Assembly: GCA_002455955.1 (NCBI GenBank)
Contig: DKLZ01000084.1
Coordinates: 1 to 31,088, forward strand
DNA length: 31,088 nucleotides
Direction of reading: 5' to 3'
DNA from: Dehalococcoidia bacterium UBA6627
Lineage (GTDB): Bacteria > Chloroflexota > Dehalococcoidia > UBA2979
Shown: positions 7,746 through 15,256 of the stretch, piece by piece
How the letters are laid out: every line of letters starts with the position of its first letter
Position numbering within the stretch: the first letter of the stretch is position 1
The notes under the pieces: generated by a model
Database searches by the model: none
Seen by the model: the letters and a program-made list of their open reading frames with translations, nothing else
Told to the model about the DNA's origin: nothing
Translations under genes and position numbers: made by a program

Positions 7746-8408
7746 GAAGCGGATCTCAGAGAGTACAGTAGTGCCCCCAACGGCTGCGCTACCCTTAGGG
7801 CCGATTCTGGCATGTAGTTGGCATCCGTTTCCTTGGATGATCAGCAACTGCTGTTGTAGGTTGGCAGCGAGGGTCATCGCAGCCGATCCGGTCGCAGGAT
7901 CCTCTGCGATGCCTAACGAAGGTGCGAAATTCCGGGCACGAAGTTGTCCAGCGTTTTCATCTTCCCATGCCCAGCAATAGGCATCAGTTAAGTTTTCAGG
8001 CGGAGCAATAAGTAATTCAAGACACCTAATGGACTCGAGTTGAATGAACTCGAAGTTGGGACACCACTTGATGAGCCCTCGAATCCAAGTCGTATTTCCC
8101 TCGATCCATGTTGGAACTTCTCCGACTGGTGGTCTTAGCACAGCAGGTAGATTCCCTGTTTCGTTCAACAGCCATGAGGTGCCTACTAGCGGGTGGCCTG
8201 CAAACGAAAGTTTTTCAGTTGGTGTATAGATCGCTAATTGCGCAGTCTCGATGTTCTCGACGAAAACTGTCTCGCTAAAGCCTAGGTCGTACGCCATTGA
8301 CTGGCGCTCACTCTCGGGGCTAGCGTTACCGTCGAGAAAGACTCCGAGGGGATTCCCTTCCGAGCCATCGGGTGTGGTGAAGACGTTTACCACATGGAGC
8401 CTAGGCAT
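7740..8408 (-). CDS. PhzF-family isomerase/epimerase-like protein
   Basis: The product has 222 aa with the PhzF/DapF-like fold signatures. These are an N-terminal VVNVFTTPDGSEGNPLGVF, the catalytic-glutamate segment GFSETVFV (Glu46), SFAGHPLVG, and the C-terminal EDPATGSAAMTLA loop. PhzF enzymes catalyse isomerisations of small molecules; the phenazine role is specific to a few species and no phenazine genes are here. It is short for the family (usually about 260-300 aa), with the missing residues mainly in the middle between the two lobes, though all named motifs remain. It lies 50 nt downstream of the MocA-like gene and is probably the last gene of the operon starting near 12825. Confidence 0.87.
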   Translation of the reverse strand: MPRLHVVNVFTTPDGSEGNPLGVFLDGNASPESERQSMAYDLGFSETVFVENIETAQLAIYTPTEKLSFAGHPLVGTSWLLNETGNLPAVLRPPVGEVPTWIEGNTTWIRGLIKWCPNFEFIQLESIRCLELLIAPPENLTDAYCWAWEDENAGQLRARNFAPSLGIAEDPATGSAAMTLAANLQQQLLIIQGNGCQLHARIGPKGSAAVGGTTVLSEIRFY

Positions 8409-8458
8409 CAGATCATTACCCCTTACAAAGCCTCTGTTCTTCTATGCGTTTCACTTTT

Positions 8459-9067
8459 CTAGGGATCTGCAATTGAAAACAGTTTTCGAGCTGAGGTGAT
8501 CTTATCTGGCGTATCTATATCGACTGCGACTACAGGCTCGTCGTTCATCGGGATACGTAATGGTGGATGATGTTTAAGTACGCCGCGTAGTCCGAATGTT
8601 CGCTCTTCCGCACCCAAGAGCAAAGGGACCATGTGACTGGCGATGACAACTGGATGGCCTCCGTGCCCATGGTACTCCGGTTGGATTGCATCAGCGCCCG
8701 AGTGCATCAGTTCTTTGACAAGAAAGTCAATGATATCGCTTCGCGTAGGTTGGTCGACATTCTGGATTACCGTTGCTTGAGGCATTGCAGTTCCTCTTTG
8801 GATCAAAGCTTTCGCACCTCGTACTAGCGAGGTGGCTCGTCCACTGGTCCAAAGTTGGTTAAAGACAGAATATTTTGCAGAGTTGCCGAGGGTGCGGCGG
8901 ATGTCTTCAGAACGTGAACCTAGGACAACCACGAGTTCTTCCACCGAAGATTCCATCAACTGATTGAGTTCCCAAGAGATAAGAGACGTGCCCCCCCAAG
9001 GGAGCAAAGCCTTAGGGCTGCCCATCCGTCTAGATGCTCCGGCGGCTAGGAGGATGGCTGCGATCAT
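8459..9067 (-). CDS. MobA/MocA-like nucleotidyltransferase (molybdenum cofactor cytidylyltransferase-type)
   Basis: The product has 202 aa. It opens with the nucleotide-binding signature AAILLAAGASRRMGSPKALLPWGG, split here as LLAAGASRRMG (residues 6-16) and PKALLPW. It continues with ELVVVLGS, the metal-binding segment QNVDQPTRSD and HGHGGHPVVI. These fit the MocA/NTP_transf_3 group, which adds CMP or GMP to molybdopterin, or transfers nucleotides to other small alcohol phosphates. Typical length is about 190-210 aa, so it is complete. The ATG at 9067 lacks a strong ribosome site. It is 22 nt downstream of the IscU-like gene, so translation in one operon is likely. The precise substrate is inferred, not shown. 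Confidence 0.85.
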   Translation of the reverse strand: MIAAILLAAGASRRMGSPKALLPWGGTSLISWELNQLMESSVEELVVVLGSRSEDIRRTLGNSAKYSVFNQLWTSGRATSLVRGAKALIQRGTAMPQATVIQNVDQPTRSDIIDFLVKELMHSGADAIQPEYHGHGGHPVVIASHMVPLLLGAEERTFGLRGVLKHHPPLRIPMNDEPVVAVDIDTPDKITSARKLFSIADP

Positions 9068-9089
9068 GTGGAGAAGTTACTTAAAGGTG

Positions 9090-9506
9090 TCATTCATCAG
9101 TGCTTACTTCTGGAGGTGTCGTCGAATGAGCGCGGTGCCATTTTGCGACAGCGTTACGAATTGCAGCAGCTGCGATTACGGAGCACTGAATCTTAGCGGG
9201 TGGTAGGCCACCGACAGCCTCGACTAATTCCTGTCTAGTGATAGCGGTAGCTTTTTCAAGGGTGCATCCTGTAATGAGCTCGGTTGCGACAGAAGCTGTT
9301 GCGATTGATGCAGGACCACCAGTAGTAAGGAACGAAGCGCGATCTATAAGGTTGTTTTCGATATGGAGAAAAATCTGAATTGAGTCTCCTGAGATTGGGT
9401 TAGTCACGAAGTAGTTCACGCTTGCATCGATCATCTCACCCGCGTTGCGAGGGTTTTTGAAGTGCTCAATCACGGTATCCGAGTAATGGACTGCTTCTTC
9501 CCTCAT
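9090..9506 (-). CDS. IscU/NifU-like scaffold homologue lacking two of three ligand cysteines
   Basis: The product has 138 aa. It follows the IscU N-terminal-domain pattern: EHFKNPRNAGEM, then NPISGDSIQIFLHIENNLIDRASF, then TASVATELITGCTLEKA and LPPAKIQCSVIAAAAIRNAV. IscU scaffolds assemble [2Fe-2S] clusters on three cysteines. Here the first site (usually CGD) is SGD, and the second (usually GCG) is GGP. Only the third, in KIQCS (Cys107), remains, and the aspartate next to the first site is kept. Cluster assembly in the normal way is therefore doubtful, and a regulatory, chaperone-like or metal-sensing role is possible. A further Cys81 lies in ITGCTLE, where IscU usually has Lys/Asn. Gaps are 55 nt from the MidA-like gene and 22 nt to the MocA-like gene. 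Confidence 0.85.
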   Translation of the reverse strand: MREEAVHYSDTVIEHFKNPRNAGEMIDASVNYFVTNPISGDSIQIFLHIENNLIDRASFLTTGGPASIATASVATELITGCTLEKATAITRQELVEAVGGLPPAKIQCSVIAAAAIRNAVAKWHRAHSTTPPEVSTDE

Positions 9507-9561
9507 GAGTCTATCTTCTCATTTCCGACGCTTTTCGTAAGCAAGCTGTTGATGTCAGTAC

Positions 9562-10743
9562 CTAACGGTATGCCTGCTCGATTGAACGTAGGCACAGCAA
9601 ATCCTCGAGTGGACCATCTTTGGCCAAAGCGAGCACGCGGATCCTTCCTAGGCCAGTCAGGTCTGTTAACTGTGCGGCGGCGCGGCGTTCTTCTACGAAG
9701 CGAGCCACGTTCACGTGGGCTCGTTTTTCTGCCGCCCCTAGTGTTACTGGCAATCCAAGAGCAGTGAGTGCTTCGGCTTGCGAAACTGTAGGGGCGGCTT
9801 CTAGGCCTGCATCCTTTGCTGTCCAGGCGAGTGTTGTGAAGTCGACATGTGCAGTGAGATCGAGTTGACCCGGCATAGATAACGGATCAGGCTGAGGGCT
9901 GTGATTTTGAAATGCCATTAGAGTTCCCATCTTTCGCCAGCTTGCATAGAGATCTTTTGCTTCATATCCGTAGTCCATCGTCAATAAATACCCACGGCCG
10001 ATTCGATCGGTGATTCGGCGCAAAATGTTGGGAGCTGCTAGACAGACTTCGGCGCGCGAAGATTCGCCAGACTGCAGGCCGAGTTGGTGGAAGTATTTTT
10101 CTAGGTTCGGGGTACTAGTATCGCCTAAGACGAATTTGAAAGAGCTTCCCGCCATCTCTACAAACCATTCGTAAAGTCGATTGTCGCGTCGTTCGACGAG
10201 ATGGACGGGGAGAGCATCGAAGAACTCGTTGCTGATTATTACGCCGTTGATGAGTTCATTGTTGACGAGCCAATTTTCAAGGAGCTGATGGTCAGTATTA
10301 AACCCGCGTATCTGAAGGGCTCGATTCTGAGCTTCGAGACGTATAGGATTCCCGTCGAGCAATGTGGCTTGGGTAGCTTCGAAGCATTCGGGTGATCGAT
10401 CACGTAACCAAGTTAGTATCGCCGAGGCGAATGCACCAGATCCGGCCCCAACTTCGATAAGGTCGAATTGACTTGGCTGTTCAAGGTTATTCCAACATTC
10501 TTCGATTTGGCGAGCCCATAGATAACCGAAAATCTGATGAACTTCAGGTGAGGTTTCATAGTCACCATTGCGACCCCACGTGAGGTCCGGGCGGCTGTAA
10601 TACCCCAGCTCAGGATGACTTAGAGCAATCTCCATGAACCGCGCGAATGTAATTGCTCCACCAGCTGTCTCGATCTCGGATCGGATCGCCGGTGCTGCGA
10701 GTGATTCGTTGGTTGCTAGTGTGAAGTCATCTAACGAGTCGAT
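9562..10743 (-). CDS. MidA/NDUFAF7-like SAM-dependent methyltransferase, probable ATC start
   Basis: Recognisable family landmarks are HPELGYYSR, the SAM motif DLIEVGAGSGAFASAIL, SNEFFDALPVHLVERR (the NE..DALPVH signature) and TMDYGYEA. NDUFAF7/MidA methylates an arginine of the complex I 49-kDa subunit (NuoD) in eukaryotes, and bacterial homologues are poorly known. The first ATG, at 10635, would give 357 aa and cut the conserved N-terminus. The in-frame sequence upstream encodes IETAGGAITFARFMEIALS, exactly the expected family opening. Between the TGA at 10756-10758 and that ATG there is no ATG, GTG or TTG. An ATC at 10741-10743 follows GGAG with 5-nt spacing and would give about 393 aa, the usual length, so I extend to it. 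A sequencing error or remote start remains possible. The gap to the upstream SirB1-like gene is 44 nt. Confidence 0.8.
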   Translation of the reverse strand: MDSLDDFTLATNESLAAPAIRSEIETAGGAITFARFMEIALSHPELGYYSRPDLTWGRNGDYETSPEVHQIFGYLWARQIEECWNNLEQPSQFDLIEVGAGSGAFASAILTWLRDRSPECFEATQATLLDGNPIRLEAQNRALQIRGFNTDHQLLENWLVNNELINGVIISNEFFDALPVHLVERRDNRLYEWFVEMAGSSFKFVLGDTSTPNLEKYFHQLGLQSGESSRAEVCLAAPNILRRITDRIGRGYLLTMDYGYEAKDLYASWRKMGTLMAFQNHSPQPDPLSMPGQLDLTAHVDFTTLAWTAKDAGLEAAPTVSQAEALTALGLPVTLGAAEKRAHVNVARFVEERRAAAQLTDLTGLGRIRVLALAKDGPLEDLLCLRSIEQAYR

Positions 10744-10787
10744 GTTTGCTCCAAGTCAATCAGTTTCCAGGAGCCGGCCTAGTTTGC

Positions 10788-11669
10788 CTATAACTTCTCT
10801 TCACTGTCTTGTGTATGCTCCGCGTGATGGCGCAATGATCTAATCGTCTCTGCAACGGTCTGAGCATCTCGTGCTCCGGGACGGAATGACACATAACTCT
10901 CTAGATCTTCAAGTGCCAATGACACCTCTCCTAGCCGGTCTCTCAGCATTCCACGATCGCGAATCTCGTCGAGATCCCATGGAAACAAAGATAATGTCAG
11001 GTCAATTATGCGTGCCGCACGTTCCTCGTCACCTAGCCTGAGATACCCAACTTTCAAGTTGTGCAGTAGCCGTTGGATAACTTGCCGAGGAGTCATGGTT
11101 GTTAGGAAGTGATTATGAAACGGTGCCTCCGAACCGAAGATGTTACGGACGAGTGTCTGACAATCACTTGCAGTCAGGATTCTGCCGTGGTTGAAGACGT
11201 CTAGGAGTAGCGCCTCGTGATCGTTGCTGGTGCCATCTGGCTGATAGCGACAGATTAGGTGCCCTGGTAATCCAACCGGGCGTACATCTAGACCAGCACG
11301 CTGGCAGATTTCGGTATAGATGATCGCTAGCGTAACTGGAATTCCCATTCGATCATCAAGGACATTATTAAGGTAGAGGTTACGCGGATCGTAGTAGGCG
11401 CTATCGTTACCTCTGAAGCCCAGCTCGCGATACAGCAGATTGTTTACTATCGATGGTACTTGATTAGGTGAATGGGCCGTGCCTTTATCTCGAAGTTGCT
11501 TTTCCAGAGTCTCTGCGATCGACTGGATTTGTTTTTCATACTCATCTATGTCGATAGTTTGATATTCATCCTGTGCAATCAGTAAGGCGCTTCGCGCCAG
11601 TGGTACTTCATCGGCAGGGCCCTCGGTTATTTGTGATAGAAGAGTATGAATTGGATTGATAGTTTTCAC
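10788..11669 (-). CDS. SirB1-family transglutaminase-like/TPR protein
   Basis: The product has 293 aa. The N-terminal part contains the SirB1 pattern LYRELGFRGN, YYDPRNLYLNNVLDDRMGIPVTLAIIYTEI, then VGLPGHLICRY and a LLLDVFNHGRIL segment. The C-terminal 90 residues form helical TPR-like units (LLHNLKVGYLRLGDEERAARIIDL and a second unit). Members are widespread and unassigned; the transglutaminase-like fold lacks clear evidence of a Cys-His-Asp triad here. The start is GTG at 11669, overlapping the PlsY-like stop by 3 nt, which implies translational coupling. The gene lies within the putative operon PlsY-SirB1-MidA-IscU-MocA-PhzF. Confidence 0.87.
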   Translation of the reverse strand: MKTINPIHTLLSQITEGPADEVPLARSALLIAQDEYQTIDIDEYEKQIQSIAETLEKQLRDKGTAHSPNQVPSIVNNLLYRELGFRGNDSAYYDPRNLYLNNVLDDRMGIPVTLAIIYTEICQRAGLDVRPVGLPGHLICRYQPDGTSNDHEALLLDVFNHGRILTASDCQTLVRNIFGSEAPFHNHFLTTMTPRQVIQRLLHNLKVGYLRLGDEERAARIIDLTLSLFPWDLDEIRDRGMLRDRLGEVSLALEDLESYVSFRPGARDAQTVAETIRSLRHHAEHTQDSEEKL

Positions 11670-12244
11670 TGTTCGATTCTCGACCGTGCAGGAGTGAACC
11701 CTTCGAAGCGAATGATTTTAAGGGCTGCGAGTGTTAAGCAGGCCACCACACCTGCAATTACAGACGGATCGTTGCTTGTGATATAAGCGAGCCCCGGTAC
11801 AAGTAGTAAGCCAATACTTCCGGCGAGACGGCGAGAGCCCAAGATTAACCAGAACACAATCGTGACGGCAGCTGCTGGAGCGGCTGCAAGTGGGGCAAGG
11901 GCACAGATTGCACCGACTGCAGGGCCCATCCCATTGCCGCCATCGAGTAAAAGAAAGATTGAGTAATCGTGCCCCAAAATCGCGGTTAATCCCGCAAGTG
12001 TTGGTGCTATCTCGTGAGCATCAGTAAGAATCGCGATGCTTACAGCTGCCATACCTTTGCCGATATCACCGAAACCAACGATCAGGGCAGCTAGCAAGCC
12101 GACACTATCCCAGACGTTCATCATTCCGGGATTACCATCTCCTAAATCACGGATATCTCGACCGGTCATTCGATGGACGACAATGTATGACGTAGGTAAC
12201 GAGCCAAGCAGGTAGGCAATAATGAGAACGATCGCTATGGTCAC
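11666..12244 (-). CDS. PlsY-like glycerol-3-phosphate acyltransferase homologue with altered motifs
   Basis: The product has 192 aa and is hydrophobic, with about five to six membrane segments. It opens YLLGSLPTSYIVVHRMTG, DIRDLGDGNPGMMNV, like PlsY motif 1. PlsY transfers the acyl group of acyl-phosphate to glycerol-3-phosphate at the membrane, the first step in phospholipid synthesis. All three conserved motifs differ: GSGN is GDGN in motif 1, GGKG is GGNG in motif 2 (GHDYSIFLLLDGGNGMG), and the C-terminal HRENIKRL-type motif 3 is replaced by ALKIIRFEGFTPA. Activity is therefore uncertain and this may be a paralogue with another substrate. The GTG at 12244 has AGGAGG 5 nt upstream. It leads the downstream genes with a GTGA overlap into SirB1. 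Confidence 0.83.
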   Translation of the reverse strand: MTIAIVLIIAYLLGSLPTSYIVVHRMTGRDIRDLGDGNPGMMNVWDSVGLLAALIVGFGDIGKGMAAVSIAILTDAHEIAPTLAGLTAILGHDYSIFLLLDGGNGMGPAVGAICALAPLAAAPAAAVTIVFWLILGSRRLAGSIGLLLVPGLAYITSNDPSVIAGVVACLTLAALKIIRFEGFTPARSRIEQ

Positions 12245-12363
12245 GCGTTCCTCCTACCGATTAAAGCAGAATATCAGAGTGCTCTGCGATGGTGTTGGGC
12301 AATCGTCGGCCCTGGAATTCTTCGAACTGCTCGATATCTGAAAGGTGTTTCGTGACTAGGTGA

Positions 12364-12825
12364 CTAGTCCCCGATTGGAGCGGAGCTTGATGATCGATTG
12401 GTTGAACCGTTTTCAGTGGTTTCGAATCTCGTAGTTCCTTCTCCGGCTGTATTGGATTCTGTTTCAGCGATGTCGTCAAAATCGGTCTCGGTGTCAAAAC
12501 CGAGGAAGCTCAATCCGTACTCTTCTGCTACTTCACGTAAACGATCCAAATCTCCACCGACTGCCGTCACTGCGAAATTCGTACCGAAGGCTGCGAGCCA
12601 TCCAGGAATGTGCAGCCATGACCAAGGTGGTTCACCAACGCGGAACGCTGCGATTACGCCAGGTGCCATGTCTTGCGGGCTGATCTCCAGGTCTTCTTTA
12701 TCTAATTTGAGTGGATCTTCACCAGCTTTGGATCGTGCGCGTGACTTGGCTGCCCACCGCCCGATTAGAACACCGGCACCAGCCGCGATGATAATCAATG
12801 CGAACTTACGTAAGCGGCGTAGCAT
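12364..12825 (-). CDS. Unassigned single-pass membrane protein
   Basis: The product has 153 aa and I do not recognise a family. It has a short basic start (LRRLRK), one membrane helix (about residues 7-25, FALIIIAAGAGVLIG), then a basic and an acidic linker. A compact middle follows (residues about 55-110: FRVGEPPWSWLHIPGWLAAFGTN, then a beta-alpha unit). The tail is Ser/Thr/Glu-rich and looks disordered. I chose the ATG at 12825 because AGGGGG lies 6 nt upstream; the ATG at 12849 has none. It is 119 nt upstream of the PlsY-like gene on the same strand. The opposite frame 12398-12859 is judged a shadow. Confidence 0.72.
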   Translation of the reverse strand: MLRRLRKFALIIIAAGAGVLIGRWAAKSRARSKAGEDPLKLDKEDLEISPQDMAPGVIAAFRVGEPPWSWLHIPGWLAAFGTNFAVTAVGGDLDRLREVAEEYGLSFLGFDTETDFDDIAETESNTAGEGTTRFETTENGSTNRSSSSAPIGD

Positions 12826-13011
12826 GCTGGACCCCCTGATGCCATCCATTGTCAGCTAGGTTTGACGGTAGATGCCACTGATGCCAGTAGTCAATAAGCG
12901 AGCAATTTTTGGTTAAATGTCTTAGTTTCAAAGCCTCTTCTTGCCAATCGAAATTCGTAGCTATCCGTCATTCGACCGGCTAGATCTAGCAGAAGTTATG
13001 GGCATTTGCAG

Positions 13012-14295
13012 CTAGCGGCAGAGTGAAGAAATGTCATGGGACGGATTGGCTAAACCGTAATCCCAAATATCGAGATGCACCGATTCTAGTCGGTGAAGAT
13101 ATGATTCGGTTTCGGTGCAGGCATCGCTCAGTGATTTTCCGTTTTCGATAGCTTGCAGGTAAATTTCAGCTGCCAGACCGTGTAGAGAATCCTGATGCTC
13201 GGTCGAGGCTCGATGGAGAAGGAGCAGTGCTGTCTCTGCGTGTCCTTGTCGTTGTGATCCGAGAGCAGCCCGGAACAGTGCGTAAGGTTGCAACTCTGAG
13301 CGACCGGGTCGGCCACCGAGCTCGGCCTTCCAATCGCGCAGCGTAATGTCATCGGCAGTTTGCAGGTAGCGTGCAATCGCTAGTTCGAAATCACCAGTGC
13401 GGTATGCCTCGTCAGCATCGACTATGGCATGAAAAAGGAACTCAGGTGGATCAGGTATCTCGTTTGCACGGAATCGAAGCCCTGACCAAGAGATGATATG
13501 AGTGGTGCCTCGTTGAGGACCCTCTGTTGCATCCTCCGTGGCAACTTGCTGCCGTACTAGTAGATCGATTAGTTGGTCGTTGTTTCCATCTTCGAAGGTC
13601 AAGCCTTCCGTGGAGAGCACAATGAAGTTATTAGGGCTCATATCTTCGATGTCGAAGCCTCGGTGTGCGCTCGCGATGACGAAGCTTATTGTGCAGCGTG
13701 CACCATCACAGACTTGTGTGGAGATCACAGCTTCTGGTGCTCCGTCTCCTGTGAGATCGGTTGCTGCTTCTATGTTGATGCCAGATAAGATCTCGTTTGC
13801 TAGGGCACGCGCTGATGTAAGTAGTTGGTAACCGTTTGCCTCGTCGTCGAAGAACCATACGTCGCCAGGTCCGACTGGATCCCCAGAAATACTTACCGCA
13901 AAGACCAGTTCATCGAATCCGTCGCCATCGAAGTCTCCGGTTGCGCAGCGCAAGCCTATTAGAGGTTCTAGTTCCCAGTCACGGACCAACTCCGGAAGGC
14001 AGTCCTCGATATTTGCTAACCCACCGGCTAGATATTTCGCTACAAGTAAGCCTCCTCCAACTCGATTAACTGGTGCAAATGGTAGTTCGACTGGCTCTGT
14101 GGCGGCTTGAATTGTTGGAGGAGTGTCTTGAGCATCTAATTCAGAAGCAGCTGTAGAGATTTTGGTAGCGCTTGTCGCCGGTTGCACGCGGACATCGGAA
14201 CTGTTCGAGCTGCATGCAGCGATAAGCATTAGAACGGCTGAACCGATCCCGGCCATAGTTCTTTTTGTTGATAACGATGTCAGATAATTGATCAT
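13012..14295 (-). CDS. Lipoprotein with VCBS/FG-GAP-like calcium-binding repeats
   Basis: The product has 427 aa. A signal peptide ends in the lipobox LIAAC with Cys28, so it should be lipidated and surface-exposed. A Ser/Thr-rich linker (29-70) precedes a region with DFDGDGFDELVFA (121-133), DLTGDGAPEAVIS (180-192) and a third EDGNNDQLIDLLV (235-247). These are calcium-loop motifs of FG-GAP/VCBS beta-propeller repeats. The final third (about 290-425) is helical, with TPR-like pairs. Overall it may be a surface-anchored binding protein; the ligand is unknown. No strong ribosome site precedes the ATG at 14295. It is divergently transcribed from the aquaporin with 85 nt between starts. Confidence 0.82.
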   Translation of the reverse strand: MINYLTSLSTKRTMAGIGSAVLMLIAACSSNSSDVRVQPATSATKISTAASELDAQDTPPTIQAATEPVELPFAPVNRVGGGLLVAKYLAGGLANIEDCLPELVRDWELEPLIGLRCATGDFDGDGFDELVFAVSISGDPVGPGDVWFFDDEANGYQLLTSARALANEILSGINIEAATDLTGDGAPEAVISTQVCDGARCTISFVIASAHRGFDIEDMSPNNFIVLSTEGLTFEDGNNDQLIDLLVRQQVATEDATEGPQRGTTHIISWSGLRFRANEIPDPPEFLFHAIVDADEAYRTGDFELAIARYLQTADDITLRDWKAELGGRPGRSELQPYALFRAALGSQRQGHAETALLLLHRASTEHQDSLHGLAAEIYLQAIENGKSLSDACTETESYLHRLESVHLDIWDYGLANPSHDISSLCR

Positions 14296-14380
14296 GTGCT
14301 TTGACTTTTTAGCTGAAGGATGATTTTATTACCAGCGCAGCATGTTTACTCGACTGCAGCTGTGGTTAAGGGGGTAGTAG

Positions 14381-15070
14381 GTGGCTAACGGCAATAGCGT
14401 CGATCCTCGCAAGCTGATTGCTGAGATGGTCGGTACCTTTGCTCTGATTTTCATCGGTGTTAGCTCCGTGATCGCTTTTGGTGATGACATAGTCGCTGTT
14501 GCGTTGGCACATGGTCTAGCTATTGCGTTACTTGTCTCCTCGATTGGTCATGTTTCCGGTGGTCTTTTCAACCCTGCGTTAACTCTTGGTCTTTGGGTAA
14601 CGCAAAGGTTGGATACCATTAATACCGTTCTCTATATCGCTGCCCAACTAGTTGGTTCAGTGCTGGGCGCTCTTGCTCTTGTCGTGCTCTATCCTGAAAC
14701 ACTTCGTGACCTCGCTGATCTTGGAACTCCAACACTCAATGGAGTGACGCATGTCCAAGGCCTAGGTATCGAAGGGATCTTGACGGTATTCCTGATGTTA
14801 GCGGTATTTGGAACAATCTTGGATAAGCGTGGACCGAACATAGGTGGCTTTGGAATAGGTCTAGTTCTCACGATGGACATACTCGCAGGAGGACATTTCA
14901 CAGGAGCCGCGATGAATCCGGCTCGAGCTTTTGGACCTGCTCTTGTCAATATGAGCTGGGATTACCAACTCGTCTACTGGATCGGTCCTATTTTGGGAGC
15001 CGTATTTGCGGCTCTGCTTTACCACTATGTTTTTTCGGACGATCAGGCGGAAGTGGGGTCGATCGTCTAA
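14381..15070 (+). CDS. Aquaporin (MIP family) with TIP-like selectivity filter
   Basis: The product has 229 aa, with six predicted membrane helices and both NPA boxes (64-66 in GGLFNPALTLG and 179-181 in AAMNPARAFG). MIP channels let water or small neutral solutes cross the membrane. The ar/R constriction, read from positions relative to the second NPA, is His44 (helix 2, VALAHGL), Ile167 (helix 5), Ala176 and Arg182. H/I/A/R is typical of plant tonoplast intrinsic proteins, not of AqpZ (F/H/T/R) or GlpF (W/G/F/R), so ammonia, peroxide or urea permeation is conceivable. The start is GTG at 14381 with AAGGGGG about 6 nt upstream. It is monocistronic and ends at a strong terminator. Confidence 0.93.
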   Translation: MANGNSVDPRKLIAEMVGTFALIFIGVSSVIAFGDDIVAVALAHGLAIALLVSSIGHVSGGLFNPALTLGLWVTQRLDTINTVLYIAAQLVGSVLGALALVVLYPETLRDLADLGTPTLNGVTHVQGLGIEGILTVFLMLAVFGTILDKRGPNIGGFGIGLVLTMDILAGGHFTGAAMNPARAFGPALVNMSWDYQLVYWIGPILGAVFAALLYHYVFSDDQAEVGSIV

Positions 15071-15152
15071 AAAATCCGGCGACCCAGCGGGCCGCAGCAA
15101 CCATGCCACCATCTTGCCGAAAAATACCCCCGCCGCACGGCAGATGTTGGAA

Positions 15153-15178
15153 GAGAGCGAGCCTTTTGGCTCGCTCTC
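15153..15178 (+). terminator. Rho-independent terminator downstream of aquaporin
   Basis: A perfect 11-bp GC-rich stem (GAGAGCGAGCC / GGCTCGCTCTC) encloses a TTTT loop and is followed by a T-rich GCTATTTCTATT. It begins 82 nt after the aquaporin stop. The opposite strand lacks a T-tract, so the main direction is plus. Confidence 0.82.
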
Positions 15179-15256
15179 GCTATTTCTATTCGATATGAAG
15201 GAGCGCTTCTGTGACGAAAGGTGGTGGAGTATGTACTGACAGGATCTAGGAAAGTG

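Noticed and set aside
9562..10635. Starting the MidA-like gene at the ATG at 10635
   Set aside because: It would remove the conserved N-terminal motif that is encoded immediately upstream in frame; an earlier start, probably ATC 10743, fits the family better.
12261..12497. Minus-strand frame of 78 codons between PlsY-like and the small membrane gene
   Set aside because: It overlaps the membrane-protein gene in a different frame, lacks a ribosome site and shows no domain.
12398..12859. Plus-strand open frame of 153 codons opposite the small membrane protein
   Set aside because: It is rich in Ser/Ala/Pro, has no domain or ribosome site, and mirrors a minus-strand frame with a membrane helix and an AGGGGG site. 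It is best read as a shadow.
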